This document shows, piece after piece, positions 30,322 through 40,552 of a stretch of DNA of 64,000 bases. The notes below the pieces were generated by a model. The model ran no database searches and had not been told where the DNA came from. It saw only the letters and a list, made by a program, of their open reading frames with translations. The stretch spans positions 3,288,001 through 3,352,000 of the forward strand of contig NZ_CP116887.1 of NCBI RefSeq assembly GCF_028421645.1, given 5' to 3'. Every line of letters starts with the position of its first letter. Position 1 is the stretch's first letter. This DNA is from Aneurinibacillus sp. Ricciae_BoGa-3 (lineage in GTDB: Bacteria > Bacillota > Bacilli > Aneurinibacillales > Aneurinibacillaceae). The position numbers and the translations under genes were made by a program.

Positions 30322-31615
30322 GGTGTACCTCCCCCTCGACAGCATCGTTATCGTGCCAGGTTATTTTCCCTTCAAGCATGGTTAAAATCGGCCAGCCCCT
30401 TAACTTCCAGCCGGCAAAAGGCGTGTTTCGTCCTTTGCTTGCAAATTGCTCCGGATTGACTTCCCGAACCGAAGCCAGGTCAACAAGTGTTAGGTCAGCA
30501 AGCGCTCCTTCTTTTATTTCACCATAAGGCAGACCAAAGACTTCAGCAGGGACCCTTGTCATTCTATCGATCGCTTCGTTCAGGTCAAGAATTCCTGTCT
30601 CTACTAATTGGGTATAGATAAGCGGGAAGGCGGTTTCCAGTCCTACGATGCCGAAAGGAGCCAAAGCCATTCCACGCGCTTTCTCTTCTTCTGTGTGCGG
30701 CGCATGGTCGGTCACTATCATATCGATAGACCCATCTTTAAGCCCCTCAATAAGCGCGTCCCGGTCTCGACTGGAACGCAGGGGCGGGTTCATTTTATAA
30801 TTCGCATCATCACCCGGTATATCTTCATCACAGAGCAGCAGGTGATGCGGGCATACCTCAGCTGTTACACGGGCGCCACGCTGCTTGGCTTCTCTGACAA
30901 GCCTTACTGATTCTGCCGTGCTGATGTGGCACACATGGTAGTGAGCGCCTGTTGCCTCAGCCAATAAAATATCGCGGGCTATCTGGATAGATTCCGCCTC
31001 GGACGGAATGCCTCGCAGACCCATTTTCCGGCTGAAATCACCTTCGTGGACACACCCGCCCTCTGCCAGGCTGTCATCTTCACAGTGTGCGACGACTGGC
31101 AGGCCCAGCTGGTTCGCCTTTATCATGGCTTCTTTCATCATGCGGCTGCTCTGAATTCCGACTCCATCGTCGGATACGGCAATGACACCCGCTTCCTTTA
31201 ACGCTGCCATATCGGTGAGTTCTTCTCCAAGTTCCCGCACCGTAATCGCACCAATCTGCAGTACACGTGCGTTCCCGGCCTGCTTCGCTTTAACCGCAAT
31301 GTGTTTAACCGTCTCCGGTGTATCGATTACCGGACGGGTATTTGGCATGCAGGCCACTGTGGTGAAACCCCCGCGCGCAGCGGCTGCTGTACCCGTCTCA
31401 ATTGTTTCTTTCGCTTCAAATCCCGGTTCGCGCAGATGTACATGCATATCGATAAATCCAGGAGATATGAGCTTGCCGTCAGCCTCAATAACAGTGTGGC
31501 CGTGTGGTGTTATGCCCTCTGTAATTTCCCGTATTACCTTACCATCAATGAGAAGGTCTCGCTTCACTTGCTCCCCGTTGACTAGAATAAATCCGTCCCT
31601 AAGTAAAATTCCCAT
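30314..31615 (-). CDS. pyrC: Dihydroorotase
   Basis: Zinc amidohydrolase that cyclises carbamoyl aspartate. The 433-aa protein has the metal motif DMHVHLREPG, the bridging-Lys region replaced by the family's usual segments, CHIST and DHAPHT. Start ATG at 31615. It is the first enzyme gene after the attenuator; in B. subtilis pyrB stands between uraA and pyrC, but here only 269 bp separate them and no pyrB-like frame is present. Confidence 0.95.
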   Translation of the reverse strand: MGILLRDGFILVNGEQVKRDLLIDGKVIREITEGITPHGHTVIEADGKLISPGFIDMHVHLREPGFEAKETIETGTAAAARGGFTTVACMPNTRPVIDTPETVKHIAVKAKQAGNARVLQIGAITVRELGEELTDMAALKEAGVIAVSDDGVGIQSSRMMKEAMIKANQLGLPVVAHCEDDSLAEGGCVHEGDFSRKMGLRGIPSEAESIQIARDILLAEATGAHYHVCHISTAESVRLVREAKQRGARVTAEVCPHHLLLCDEDIPGDDANYKMNPPLRSSRDRDALIEGLKDGSIDMIVTDHAPHTEEEKARGMALAPFGIVGLETAFPLIYTQLVETGILDLNEAIDRMTRVPAEVFGLPYGEIKEGALADLTLVDLASVREVNPEQFASKGRNTPFAGWKLRGWPILTMLEGKITWHDNDAVEGEVHHE

Positions 31616-31710
31616 TCTTCATTCACTCCCTAACTTTATTGTTGTGCGAAAACTTCGCTAACGTGCATCGTTTAGCATAGCGATAGAAACGACGTCCCTT
31701 CGCTTGTGTG

Positions 31711-31881
31711 AAAAAAAAGCTTCCAGCCTGCCGATTGGCGGGAAGGAAGCTTTTTCTTTTCATGCCTGGGGAGCAGGGTGCTGTGCCGCTCTCTAATGGA
31801 GAGTGGGTAGCGTACCTGCGTGCCCGCATGCATAAAAGAATCGCAGCTGCCTTGCCAGCCTCACAGGACTGTTTTTAAAGG
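31711..31881 (-). promoter_or_regulatory. PyrR-controlled attenuator before pyrC
   Basis: Minus-strand order: PyrR binding hairpin (31850-31881; CAGTC-CTGTGA-GGCTG flanked by CCTT and AAGG) only 3 nt past the uraA stop, a spacer with further pairing, and an intrinsic terminator (31711-31757; AAGCTTCC paired with GGAAGCTT and then eight T). This is the standard anti-antiterminator/antiterminator/terminator layout of Bacillales pyr operons. High UMP with PyrR should stop transcription here. Confidence 0.85.
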
Positions 31882-31884
31882 TTT

Positions 31885-33249
31885 TTACGATACTTTTGTA
31901 TTTAATTCATTCGCTGGAGCTTCGCCGAATGCCGCTTCTTTACCCGGAAGCACAGCATGAAGGATGATCCCCAGGAATGTCGCCATTGCAATGTTGTCAA
32001 TCGTAAGGTGATGGATAAAGTTGCTGAACGTGATTTGGTGAAAATCCATTTTGAAACCACCAATCCCCGTGACAAGGACAATGGCGGAGATCACCATATT
32101 CCGTTTGTTAGCAAAGTCAATTTTGTGCTCAACGTACATACGCATACCCTGTGCAGCAATCAGCCCGAAGAGGACAATGGTCACCCCGCCAAGCACCGGC
32201 TTAGGGATGGTCATGAGAAACGCGCCCACTTTACCGACGAAGGCAAACACGATGGCGAGAACCGCTGCTCCTCCAATAACCATGCGGCTGTATACCTTAG
32301 TAATCGCAAGCACACCAATGTTTTCACCGTATGTGGTGGTTGGTGGGCCTCCAAGGAAAGAAGCAATAATAACAGACACGCCATCACCCAGCAGGGAGCG
32401 ATGCAGACCAGGGTCACGCATTAAATCGCGCTGCATGACGTTCGCTGTGACAAGCAAATGTCCAATATGCTCTGCAAGCGTAACGAGAGCTACCGGCGCA
32501 ATGATAAGGGCAGTCATCCAGGAAAGCGGTGAGTGAAAAGCAGAAACCAATTGACCTGTGATAAGATGGTGCGAAACCCATTGCTGTGGTGTAATAAACC
32601 ATGGTGCCTGCTGAACACTTGCCATATTAATCCACTCAGGATGGCGAATAACTGTATAGACATAGCCGACAACCATACCAGTGAGAATGGGAATGACGGA
32701 AAGGAACCCACGGAAGAAAATTGTAGCGATAACGGTTGTAGCCAGTGTAACAAACGCGACTTCTACAGCGCCGAGCGAGTAATCAGGCTTTAGCGGATTG
32801 CTCAGCGGGTCATTTAGCGCCCAGCCAACTGCGGTGCCTGACAGGCTTAAGCCGATAACGACAATAATCGAGGCAATGACTACAGGCGGCAGCAATTTAT
32901 TCAGCCAGTTAACACCGATAGCTTTAACAATCAACGCGACAATCAAGTAGACCACACCCGCCAGCAGACAGCCGAGCATTGCAGCCCCTTGTCCCTGGCT
33001 CGCGCTCACCGTTAGAATTGGCCCGATAAACGCGAAGGAAGATCCGAGATAGTTTGGCAGCTTACCCTTTGTGATAAAGAGAAACAATAGCGTGCCGATG
33101 CCACTGCTGAGTAGAGCAACAGATACATCGAGTTTCGTTAGAAGCGGGACAAGTACCGTTGAGCCGAACATGGCAAATAAGTGCTGCAGGCTTAGTGGAA
33201 ACAGTTTCTGCAGGGATACAGGTTCATTTACATCAACAAAATTTTTCAT
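31885..33249 (-). CDS. uraA: Uracil permease (NCS2 family)
   Basis: Uracil:proton symporter (PyrP-like). The 454-aa protein is nearly all membrane segments (about 14 in the NCS2 fold) and begins with the FPLSLQHLFAMFGSTVLVP motif; GGPPTTTYGENIGVLA, with its conserved Glu, is in the middle. ATG at 33249 follows GGGAGGAG. The PyrR-type hairpin directly upstream suggests control by UMP. Confidence 0.95.
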   Translation of the reverse strand: MKNFVDVNEPVSLQKLFPLSLQHLFAMFGSTVLVPLLTKLDVSVALLSSGIGTLLFLFITKGKLPNYLGSSFAFIGPILTVSASQGQGAAMLGCLLAGVVYLIVALIVKAIGVNWLNKLLPPVVIASIIVVIGLSLSGTAVGWALNDPLSNPLKPDYSLGAVEVAFVTLATTVIATIFFRGFLSVIPILTGMVVGYVYTVIRHPEWINMASVQQAPWFITPQQWVSHHLITGQLVSAFHSPLSWMTALIIAPVALVTLAEHIGHLLVTANVMQRDLMRDPGLHRSLLGDGVSVIIASFLGGPPTTTYGENIGVLAITKVYSRMVIGGAAVLAIVFAFVGKVGAFLMTIPKPVLGGVTIVLFGLIAAQGMRMYVEHKIDFANKRNMVISAIVLVTGIGGFKMDFHQITFSNFIHHLTIDNIAMATFLGIILHAVLPGKEAAFGEAPANELNTKVS

Positions 33250-33262
33250 TTTAAATCTCCTC

Positions 33263-33293
33263 CCTTTCCAGCCTCGCCGGACTGATTTAAAGG
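33263..33293 (-). promoter_or_regulatory. PyrR-binding hairpin abutting the uraA ribosome-binding site
   Basis: In the 44-bp pyrR-uraA gap the minus strand forms CCTTT...CAGTC-CGGCGA-GGCTG...AAAGG. The upper loop matches the PyrR recognition loop (compare 31850-31881 and 34005-34035). The lower stem's AAAGG is the first part of AAAGGGAGGAG, the uraA Shine-Dalgarno. No terminator hairpin fits in this gap, so control would be at translation, unlike the B. subtilis intercistronic attenuator. Confidence 0.75.
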
Positions 33294-33860
<567 letters not shown>

Positions 33861-33900
33861 CTACTTCCTTTAATTTGTACTGGCAATTCGTTCATTGAAC

Positions 33901-34035
33901 AAAAAAAGCTTCCCGCCAGAGGCAGGAAGCTTTTTTGCGTAGGCGTATAGCAAGTGCAGAGATACGCAAATCTCTGCGTGCTAAACACCGAACGCATCCG
34001 GTTCCCTTGCCAGTCTCTCTGGACTGATTTAAAGG
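33901..34035 (-). promoter_or_regulatory. PyrR-controlled attenuator in the pyrR leader
   Basis: Minus-strand order: PyrR hairpin (34005-34035; CAGTC-CAGAGA-GACTG inside CCTT/AAGG), a second 8-bp hairpin GCAGAGAT...ATCTCTGC (33956-33977), and the intrinsic terminator AAGCTTCC...GGAAGCTT followed by seven T (33901-33936). It precedes pyrR by 40 bp and governs the whole operon. The promoter was not identified; an AT-rich stretch 34040-34090 behind rluD is a possible place. Confidence 0.88.
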
Positions 34036-34093
34036 TTTCTTTGTGGTTAAACAAATTATTACATGGTCTTCGACATAAGTCAACAGGAAGTTA

Positions 34094-35029
34094 TTAATCA
34101 CGCAGATGAAGCAGCCGAATAATACTTTCCATATCATCCGGAAGCGGTGAAGTAAACTCCATATACTCCCCTGTTGTGGGATGAACAAACCCAAGATCAC
34201 GGGCATGAAGAGCCTGGCCTTCAATGGGAAAATCACTATCGCTCTTAGGCCCGTACTTCGGATCACCCAGCAGCGGGTGATTGATGTACTTCATGTGAAC
34301 CCGAATCTGGTGGGTCCGACCGGTTTCCAGCTTAAGTTCAACAAGTGTGAAGTCCTTGAAACGCTCGAGAACAGCAAAATGGGAAACAGCGGGCTTGCTG
34401 TTCTCAAACACGACTGCCATTTGCTGGCGGTTCTTCGGATCGCGGCCGATTGGAGCATCGATGGTCCCCTTATCATGCCCGATTACCCCGTGCACTAACG
34501 CAATGTAACGACGGGTGACCGTATGTGCCTTAAGCTGGGCCGCAAGCGATTCGTGTGCGCGATCGTTTTTCGCGGCCATGATAAGGCCTGACGTATCCTT
34601 GTCGATGCGATGTACAATTCCCGGCCTTAACACGCCGTTAATGCCGGATAAATCGTTACAGTGTGCAAGCAGACCGTTCACCAGCGTCCCGGAGTAGTGC
34701 CCCGGTGCAGGGTGCACAACAAGCCCGCGGGGTTTGTTGACCACGATGACATCACTGTCCTCATAAACGACAGCGAGATCCATCGGCTCGGCAGCGATAT
34801 CGAGGTCCTTTGGCGGCGGCACGGTGAGAACTATTTCATCCCCATCCTGCAGCCGGTAATTTCCCTTGACTTCCTTGCCGTTGACCGTAACATGGCCTTC
34901 TTTGAGCCAGATTTGCAGCTGGCTGCGCGAATAGCCTTCCTGAACAGCGGCAAGAAACTTATCGATGCGCTCGCCTGCATCCTCCGTTTCAACTATCCAG
35001 TCATACCGTTCGAATTGGTGCTCGTTCAT
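34094..35029 (-). CDS. RluD/RluA-family 23S rRNA pseudouridine synthase
   Basis: Isomerises uridines in large-subunit rRNA (YlyB-type). The 311-aa protein has an N-terminal S4 domain (RIDKFLAAVQEGYSRSQLQIWL) and the catalytic motif HRIDKDTSGLIMAAK with the nucleophilic Asp, then ETGRTHQIRVHM. ATG overlaps the lspA stop by 4 bp. The lspA-rluD-pyrR order is as in B. subtilis. The exact target uridines are not determinable. Confidence 0.93.
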   Translation of the reverse strand: MNEHQFERYDWIVETEDAGERIDKFLAAVQEGYSRSQLQIWLKEGHVTVNGKEVKGNYRLQDGDEIVLTVPPPKDLDIAAEPMDLAVVYEDSDVIVVNKPRGLVVHPAPGHYSGTLVNGLLAHCNDLSGINGVLRPGIVHRIDKDTSGLIMAAKNDRAHESLAAQLKAHTVTRRYIALVHGVIGHDKGTIDAPIGRDPKNRQQMAVVFENSKPAVSHFAVLERFKDFTLVELKLETGRTHQIRVHMKYINHPLLGDPKYGPKSDSDFPIEGQALHARDLGFVHPTTGEYMEFTSPLPDDMESIIRLLHLRD

Positions 35030-35490
35030 GATCGTTTCATCCGTCCGTCCCGTAGTATTTCACGCAGCACATCAAAGATAAAGAGGCATACACCGATAAC
35101 GATAGCCGAATCAGCCACGTTGAATATCGGGTAGTTAATGAGTGAGAAATCAAGAAAGTCTACCACTTCCCCCGTTACAAAACGATCATAGAAATTTCCC
35201 ACCGCACCACCTAGTATGAGCGCAAGCGCCCACGCAATCACCGGACTCTTCCGGCTAACCCGGCGTAGATACCAAATAATTCCTACTATAACTGCCAGCG
35301 TAATAATGATGAAGAATACCCGTTGGTTTTGCAGAATGCCGAAAGCAGCTCCGCGGTTTCTGTGGGATGTGATGTAAAATACACCCTTCCAAACGGGAAT
35401 GGATTCGCCAAATACCATGTATTTGACGATCATCCATTTGGTTAAGCGGTCAAGGGCAAACACGATGAGAGCTATCACATAATAGATCAA
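35026..35490 (-). CDS. lspA: Lipoprotein signal peptidase
   Basis: Aspartyl protease of the membrane that cleaves prolipoprotein signal peptides. The 154-aa protein has four membrane segments and the catalytic motifs GNFYDR and FNVADSAI. The start is TTG at 35490: AGGAG stands 8 nt upstream and it lies 11 bp after the ileS stop. A frame reaching 35547 would run into ileS. The ylyA (DksA/TraR-type) gene usual between ileS and lspA in B. subtilis is absent. Confidence 0.93.
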   Translation of the reverse strand: MIYYVIALIVFALDRLTKWMIVKYMVFGESIPVWKGVFYITSHRNRGAAFGILQNQRVFFIIITLAVIVGIIWYLRRVSRKSPVIAWALALILGGAVGNFYDRFVTGEVVDFLDFSLINYPIFNVADSAIVIGVCLFIFDVLREILRDGRMKRS

Positions 35491-35501
35491 TGTACGGGCT
35501 C

Positions 35502-38270
35502 CTATGCGTCCACTTCTTCTTTCAGCACGCTTGCGCAGCGCTGGCATAAGGTAGGATGGTCTTTATCCTTTCCTACTTCAGGCGTAATAATCCAGCAGCG
35601 CTCGCACTTCTCTCCTTGTGCAGGAGACACGCGAACCGACAGGCCCTCAAGCTGTACGGCGTTCTCTGCAGGGGATTCACCTGGTTGATGCACATTCACT
35701 TCCGAAACAATAAACAGCTCTTTGAGATCGCGGCAGCCTGCGAGAGCCTGCGCCACTTCTTCACTCGGGTAAATGTCCAGTGCTGCAGCAAGTGATTGAC
35801 CGATAACTTTATCACGGCGGGCCTCTTCAAGCGCCTTGAGTACTTCATCGCGAATTTCAACCAGCCGATCCCACTTAGCTTCAAGCGCACTGTCAAACAA
35901 CTCTGTTTGTGCTTCCGGCATATCCACAAGCTGTACGCTCTCAGCTTGCTTGCCAGGAACATACTGCCATACTTCATCTGCTGTATGCGGAATAATAGGG
36001 GAAAGCAGGCGGACTAAATCACAAAGAATATCATACATAACCGTCTGGGCAGATCGGCGTGAAACAGAGTTGGTCGCATCTGCATATAAGCGGTCTTTAG
36101 AGATATCCAGATAGAATGCGCTGAGCTGAATGGTGCAGAAATTATGAATCGTGTGGTAAACCGTGTGGAACTGATATTCATCGTAAGCGCTGCGCACCTT
36201 CTGAATCACATGCTGGCCTTTATTGATCATGTATCGGTCCAGTTCATCTAATTGGTCGTACGGAAGGCGGTCCACCGCAGGGTTGAAACCTTCCAGATTG
36301 CCCAGCAGAAAACGGAATGTGTTGCGGATTTTACGATACACTTCAGCAATCTGCGTCAGAATCCCATCTGAGATACGCACGTCGGCCTGGTAATCAACTG
36401 AGGATACCCAGAGGCGAAGGATATCGGCGCCGAGTTTATCCATAATTTGTTGCGGTGCAATTACATTGCCCAGTGACTTGGACATTTTGCGTCCTTCACC
36501 GTCAAGCGTAAAGCCATGGCTTAATACACCTTTATAAGGAGCCTGTCCGTATACGGCTACAGCCGTCGAAAGGGATGAGTTGAACCATCCACGGTACTGG
36601 TCAGAACCTTCCAGGTACAGGTCGGCCGGCCACTGCAATTCATCGCGCCCGCGCAGCACAGCTGCATGGCTGGAGCCGGAATCGAACCATACGTCCATGA
36701 TGTCTGTTTCTTTGCGGAATTCGTGGTGGCCGCATTTTGCGCATACACTGCCTTGCGGAAGCAGTTCCTGAACGTCTTTGGCAAACCAGGCAGAAGAGCC
36801 TTCCTGACGGAAAATATCAGACACTTTATTAATGGTATCATCGTTGATGAGCGGCTCGTTGCAGTCGCGGCAGTAGAAAATCGGAATCGGAACACCCCAT
36901 ACACGCTGGCGGGAAATACACCAATCTCCCCGGTCAGCGATCATATTGTGCAGCCGCTGTTCACCCCAGTACGGAGTCCATTTAACCTTTTTTATTGCTT
37001 CTAGCATCTGCTCGCGGAAACCGTCAATTGAAGCAAACCACTGTTCAGTGGCCCGGAAAATGATAGGCTGCTTTGAGCGCCAGTCATGCGGATAGGAGTG
37101 CGTAATGAAGCCAAGGTTAAGAAGCACACCGACTTCCTCTAATTTCTCCGTAACCAGTTTGTTTGCTTTATCGTAAAACACGCCCTCAAATCCAGGGGCT
37201 TCTTTGGTCATCATGCCCTTCTCATCGACCGGGCATAGCACATCGAGTCCGTATCTTTGTCCGAGATTAAAGTCTTCCTCCCCGTGCCCAGGCGCTGTGT
37301 GTACACAGCCTGTACCGGCCTCGAGCGTTACGTGTTCGCCGAGCAGCAGCGGGGACTTGCGGTCGTAGAATGGATGGCGGCAGACAACACCTTCTAAGTC
37401 GCTGCCTTTAAAGGTGGTAACAGTCGTATAGGAATCCCAACCAACCTGCTTCGCTACCGATTCAAGAAGGCCAGATGCAACGAGGAATTTCTCACTGCCT
37501 ACCTGAACAAGTGAATACTCAAAATCCGGGTGAATGGCAATGGCAAGATTAGCCGGAATGGTCCACGGTGTGGTGGTCCAAATTACCACTTTATCCCCCT
37601 CGCTTAACTTCCCATTCCCATCAACCACAGGGAACGCTACATAAATAGAGGCAGATTTTTTATCTTTGTATTCAATCTCAGCTTCAGCCAGTGCCGTTTC
37701 GGAGGAAGGTGACCAGTAGACGGCTTTAAGGCCTTTATAAATATAGCCTTTCTTCGCCATTTCACCGAAAACTTTGATCTGGCGCGCTTCATATTCAGGC
37801 TGGAGTGTAACATACGGATGGTCCCAATCCCCGCGTACGCCGAGGCGTTTGAACTGGCCTTTCTGCTTCTCGACGTATGTCCATGCATACTCCGTGCAGC
37901 GATCACGGAACTCTACCACACCAACTTTATGGCGATCAATTTTTTCATTTTTAATGATGGCATGCTCAATCGGGAGGCCATGTGTATCCCAGCCTGGTAC
38001 ATATGGTGCGTTGAAGCCTGCTGCTGATTTATAGCGGACAATAAAATCTTTTAGTACTTTGTTTAGTGCATGGCCGATATGGATGTCCCCGTTTGCATAA
38101 GGCGGTCCGTCATGGAGTATAAATTTAGGGCGGTCTTTTGTGCGTTCCTGCACTTTATTATAAATATCCCTTTCTTCCCACCACTGTTGCATGTCAGGTT
38201 CGCGTTTTGGCAGGTTTCCGCGCATCGGAAACTCTGTCTTCGGCAGATGCAGTGTCTTACCATAATCCAT
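35502..38270 (-). CDS. ileS: Isoleucyl-tRNA synthetase
   Basis: Class I synthetase with editing domain. The 922-aa protein has the HIGH motif ([11 protein letters not shown]), the KMSKS motif ([10 protein letters not shown]), a long CP1 editing insert and a C-terminal zinc finger (CERCW...CQRC). Bacterial type-1 form, mupirocin-sensitive class by overall layout (inference). The short leader contains a terminator hairpin but no T-box sequence, unlike many Firmicutes ileS genes. Confidence 0.97.
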   Translation of the reverse strand: MDYGKTLHLPKTEFPMRGNLPKREPDMQQWWEERDIYNKVQERTKDRPKFILHDGPPYANGDIHIGHALNKVLKDFIVRYKSAAGFNAPYVPGWDTHGLPIEHAIIKNEKIDRHKVGVVEFRDRCTEYAWTYVEKQKGQFKRLGVRGDWDHPYVTLQPEYEARQIKVFGEMAKKGYIYKGLKAVYWSPSSETALAEAEIEYKDKKSASIYVAFPVVDGNGKLSEGDKVVIWTTTPWTIPANLAIAIHPDFEYSLVQVGSEKFLVASGLLESVAKQVGWDSYTTVTTFKGSDLEGVVCRHPFYDRKSPLLLGEHVTLEAGTGCVHTAPGHGEEDFNLGQRYGLDVLCPVDEKGMMTKEAPGFEGVFYDKANKLVTEKLEEVGVLLNLGFITHSYPHDWRSKQPIIFRATEQWFASIDGFREQMLEAIKKVKWTPYWGEQRLHNMIADRGDWCISRQRVWGVPIPIFYCRDCNEPLINDDTINKVSDIFRQEGSSAWFAKDVQELLPQGSVCAKCGHHEFRKETDIMDVWFDSGSSHAAVLRGRDELQWPADLYLEGSDQYRGWFNSSLSTAVAVYGQAPYKGVLSHGFTLDGEGRKMSKSLGNVIAPQQIMDKLGADILRLWVSSVDYQADVRISDGILTQIAEVYRKIRNTFRFLLGNLEGFNPAVDRLPYDQLDELDRYMINKGQHVIQKVRSAYDEYQFHTVYHTIHNFCTIQLSAFYLDISKDRLYADATNSVSRRSAQTVMYDILCDLVRLLSPIIPHTADEVWQYVPGKQAESVQLVDMPEAQTELFDSALEAKWDRLVEIRDEVLKALEEARRDKVIGQSLAAALDIYPSEEVAQALAGCRDLKELFIVSEVNVHQPGESPAENAVQLEGLSVRVSPAQGEKCERCWIITPEVGKDKDHPTLCQRCASVLKEEVDA

Positions 38271-38311
38271 ATCTCTTCATCTCCTACAGTGTTCTACTTA
38301 TTAATGAGAAA

Positions 38312-38347
38312 ATAGCCTTCCCTACCCACACGGGACGAGAAGGCTAT
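38312..38347 (-). terminator. Terminator-like hairpin between divIVA and ileS
   Basis: ATAGCCTTC pairs with GAAGGCTAT across an 18-nt loop, and TTTTCTCATT follows on the minus strand. It ends divIVA-side transcripts 42 nt before the ileS start. No specifier loop or T-box (TGGNACCGCG) motif is seen, so it is called a simple terminator. Confidence 0.6.
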
Positions 38348-38440
38348 GTTATATCTTATCCCTGAATCTTTTTTCGCACGTCTTAAAAATTATAAATCAA
38401 TTGTTAACAAACAGTCAATCTTTTATACCGATATGTACCT

Positions 38441-38935
38441 TTATCCCTCGACGCGCTGGGAGAAACCTTCTTCCAACTTCTCAAACTGCTCCCAGTCTGC
38501 GTTATCGAGCATAGCCAGCTGGGCTTCCAGCATGGAGCGGAAACGGGAACGATAAACAGCCGCCCGCTTCTTAAGTTCTTCTACTTCGTTAGAATACTTC
38601 TGTGATTTAGAGAGGGCCTCATTAATCATGCGGTCAGCATTTTTCTCGGCTTCTTTCACAATCAGCTCTGCCTCTTTGCGCGCGTTGCTTTTCATTTCAT
38701 CCGCTGCTCCCTGGGCAACAAACATCGCTTTCTTCAGCGTCTCTTCAATGTTCTCAAAGGAAGCGATTTTTTTATCCCGCTCCGCGATTTTCTCCTCCAG
38801 CTCTCTTTTTTCACGAAGCAGCAAATCAAATTCCTTAATAATCTGGTCTAAAAACTCGTTAACCTGGTCTTCATCATATCCGCGGAATGAGCGGCTGAAT
38901 TCCTTATTGTGAATATCTAATGGCGTAAGTGACAC
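38441..38935 (-). CDS. divIVA: Cell-division/polarity scaffold DivIVA
   Basis: Curvature-sensing coiled-coil protein that recruits division-site and polar factors. The 164-aa protein begins MSLTPLDIHNKEFSRSFRGYD, with the membrane-binding FxRxxRGYDxxxVxxFLD type segment, followed by two long coiled coils rich in Glu and Lys. Position between ylmH and ileS is conserved across Bacillales. Confidence 0.96.
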   Translation of the reverse strand: MSLTPLDIHNKEFSRSFRGYDEDQVNEFLDQIIKEFDLLLREKRELEEKIAERDKKIASFENIEETLKKAMFVAQGAADEMKSNARKEAELIVKEAEKNADRMINEALSKSQKYSNEVEELKKRAAVYRSRFRSMLEAQLAMLDNADWEQFEKLEEGFSQRVEG

Positions 38936-39017
38936 CGTAATCGACCTCCCGCTAATTTCTAACTTTTATTTTTCGACAAAAATGGCCAGAATCCTGCCGT
39001 CGAAGGCAAGAACTCCA

Positions 39018-39791
39018 TCAGTCATAAATGCTTACTTCGATTCTAATGCGGCCTTTTTTTGTTTCCCCACCAACAGATGCAACTTTAAAACGGCCAAAGC
39101 CTTTAAACGACACGACATCCCCTTCTTCTAACCGAAGCGAAGGGTCATTCACTTCACGCCAATTTACCTTTACCCGGCCATTATGAATGGGCGGCAAGAT
39201 TTTGGCACGGGAAATCCGGAATACGTCCCCTGCAATCGCATCGAGCCGCGGAGACTGCACAGTAAAGGAGAGGCTGCGAAAGGATTGATTCGGCAGGATT
39301 AGCCGGTCAGACGAAATGACTTCTACCAGAACGTTTGCCCTGTGAACCTGAGTCATATGCAGCCGGACATAATCTGCAATTTCCTGTGCGACAATGATTT
39401 GTGCATGTTCAGCATGTACGAGAATATCGCCAAATTTTTCACGTTTAATGCCCAGGCCAAGCAGCGCCCCAAGGTAATCACGGTGCTCCAGTGAAAGAAA
39501 TTGGTTTGCGCCAGTCACATTCAGGATAGCCAGTCCAAAATCCTCTTCTACAGGTTCAATGAACTCAGGGTGCAGAACACCACGCATCCGTTCAGCACCG
39601 TCAAAACCTCCACGGGCCATGAAAAAAACCCCTGGTTCGCGACTTGCCAGCGCTTGGACAATAAATGCCTGCCGCGGATCTAGAAAATCGGTCCGAATGA
39701 TTTCGTACCGATCCCGCACCCGCTGCGTCCACTCCAGCACCCGCTCAACAAAGGGGCGTTCTTCCGGTCTGAAATGATGATACAAACTCAT
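39018..39791 (-). CDS. ylmH: YlmH, S4-domain RNA-binding protein
   Basis: In B. subtilis YlmH binds stalled 50S subunits as a back-up quality-control factor. The 257-aa protein begins MSLYHHFRPEERPFVERV and ends with the S4 domain (RLDAIAGDVFRISRAKI to SVYD-like end). It follows ylmG by 3 bp. Interesting here because rqcH is also in the window, so both ribosome quality-control arms are present. Confidence 0.92.
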   Translation of the reverse strand: MSLYHHFRPEERPFVERVLEWTQRVRDRYEIIRTDFLDPRQAFIVQALASREPGVFFMARGGFDGAERMRGVLHPEFIEPVEEDFGLAILNVTGANQFLSLEHRDYLGALLGLGIKREKFGDILVHAEHAQIIVAQEIADYVRLHMTQVHRANVLVEVISSDRLILPNQSFRSLSFTVQSPRLDAIAGDVFRISRAKILPPIHNGRVKVNWREVNDPSLRLEEGDVVSFKGFGRFKVASVGGETKKGRIRIEVSIYD

Positions 39792-39794
39792 AGT

Positions 39795-40070
39795 CTACGC
39801 ACGCAATCCCGCAATATAACCGATTATCGTAAGCAGGCCGCTCTCCGCAAGCCGAAGCGCGAAGAAAGCAAGAATCGGCGAGATGTCGATCATGCCGAGC
39901 GGCGGGATAATGCGCCTGAATATGGATAGGTAGGGCTCAACGATACGGCCAAGTAACCGCCCGATGGACGTTTCCCGTATCTGTGGTACCCAGGACATTA
40001 AAATGTAAATGATAATCGCGTAGCTGTATATCTCAAACAAAACTTGTATTAAGCTAATAAGTTGAATCAT
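39795..40070 (-). CDS. ylmG: YggT/YlmG family membrane protein
   Basis: 91-aa protein with two membrane segments (IQVLFEIYSYAIIIYILMSWVP and the C-terminal IIGYIAGL region) and the family signature WVPQIRETSIGRLLGRIVEPYL and FRRIIPPLGMIDISPI. Function poorly defined; conserved next to sepF in Firmicutes and actinobacteria, so it is thought to aid division-site membrane organisation. Confidence 0.9.
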   Translation of the reverse strand: MIQLISLIQVLFEIYSYAIIIYILMSWVPQIRETSIGRLLGRIVEPYLSIFRRIIPPLGMIDISPILAFFALRLAESGLLTIIGYIAGLRA

Positions 40071-40087
40071 CTTTTCACCTCGATTTA

Positions 40088-40525
40088 TTAACCTCTTTCA
40101 TCTAACATCATTTCTGTTATCATTCCCTGCATTTCCATGTGTTCCGGCACGCAAAGGAATGTGCCATACCCGATTTTCTGCATGGCGCCACTCAGTGCGT
40201 ACACCGTGCCGCTTAAGAAATCCACAATGCGTTTTGCCTGATCCGGCGTCACGCGCTGCATGTTCACCACGACAGCTTTACGCGAACGAATTTGATCAGC
40301 AATCTCCTGAACTTCCTCGTATGATTTGGGTTCAATGAGAACTACTTTAGGAATTTGCTCCTTAACGGCGTGAAGACTGACCACGTTATCCTGCTTGCCC
40401 TTTTTCGGCCGGATGTATTCTTCCGCTTCTTCTTCTTCTTCTTCGTAATGCTCTTCTATTATTTCTTCCACATAATCGTCGCTGCCGATGCCGAAAAAGT
40501 CCTTAATTCTCGTCCCTACACCCAT
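40088..40525 (-). CDS. sepF: Cell division protein SepF
   Basis: FtsZ-bundling membrane anchor. The 145-aa protein has an N-terminal amphipathic membrane helix (MGVGTRIKDFFGIG), an acidic linker (EEHYEEEEEEAEEY) and the C-terminal SepF core with VVVNMQRVTPDQAKRIVDFLSG. ATG at 40525 matches the family start and has AAAGGAG upstream; the longer frame to 40549 is not supported. Confidence 0.95.
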   Translation of the reverse strand: MGVGTRIKDFFGIGSDDYVEEIIEEHYEEEEEEAEEYIRPKKGKQDNVVSLHAVKEQIPKVVLIEPKSYEEVQEIADQIRSRKAVVVNMQRVTPDQAKRIVDFLSGTVYALSGAMQKIGYGTFLCVPEHMEMQGMITEMMLDERG

Positions 40526-40552
40526 TTGTGCTCGTTCTCCTTTACACAAAAA

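Noticed and set aside
31623..31829. Remnant of pyrB in the 68-codon frame before pyrC
   Set aside because: The translated frame has none of the carbamoyltransferase motifs (such as STRTR or HPxQ) and reads through the attenuator.
38271..38440. T-box riboswitch before ileS
   Set aside because: No specifier loop, no T-box consensus and too little space; only an intrinsic terminator is present.
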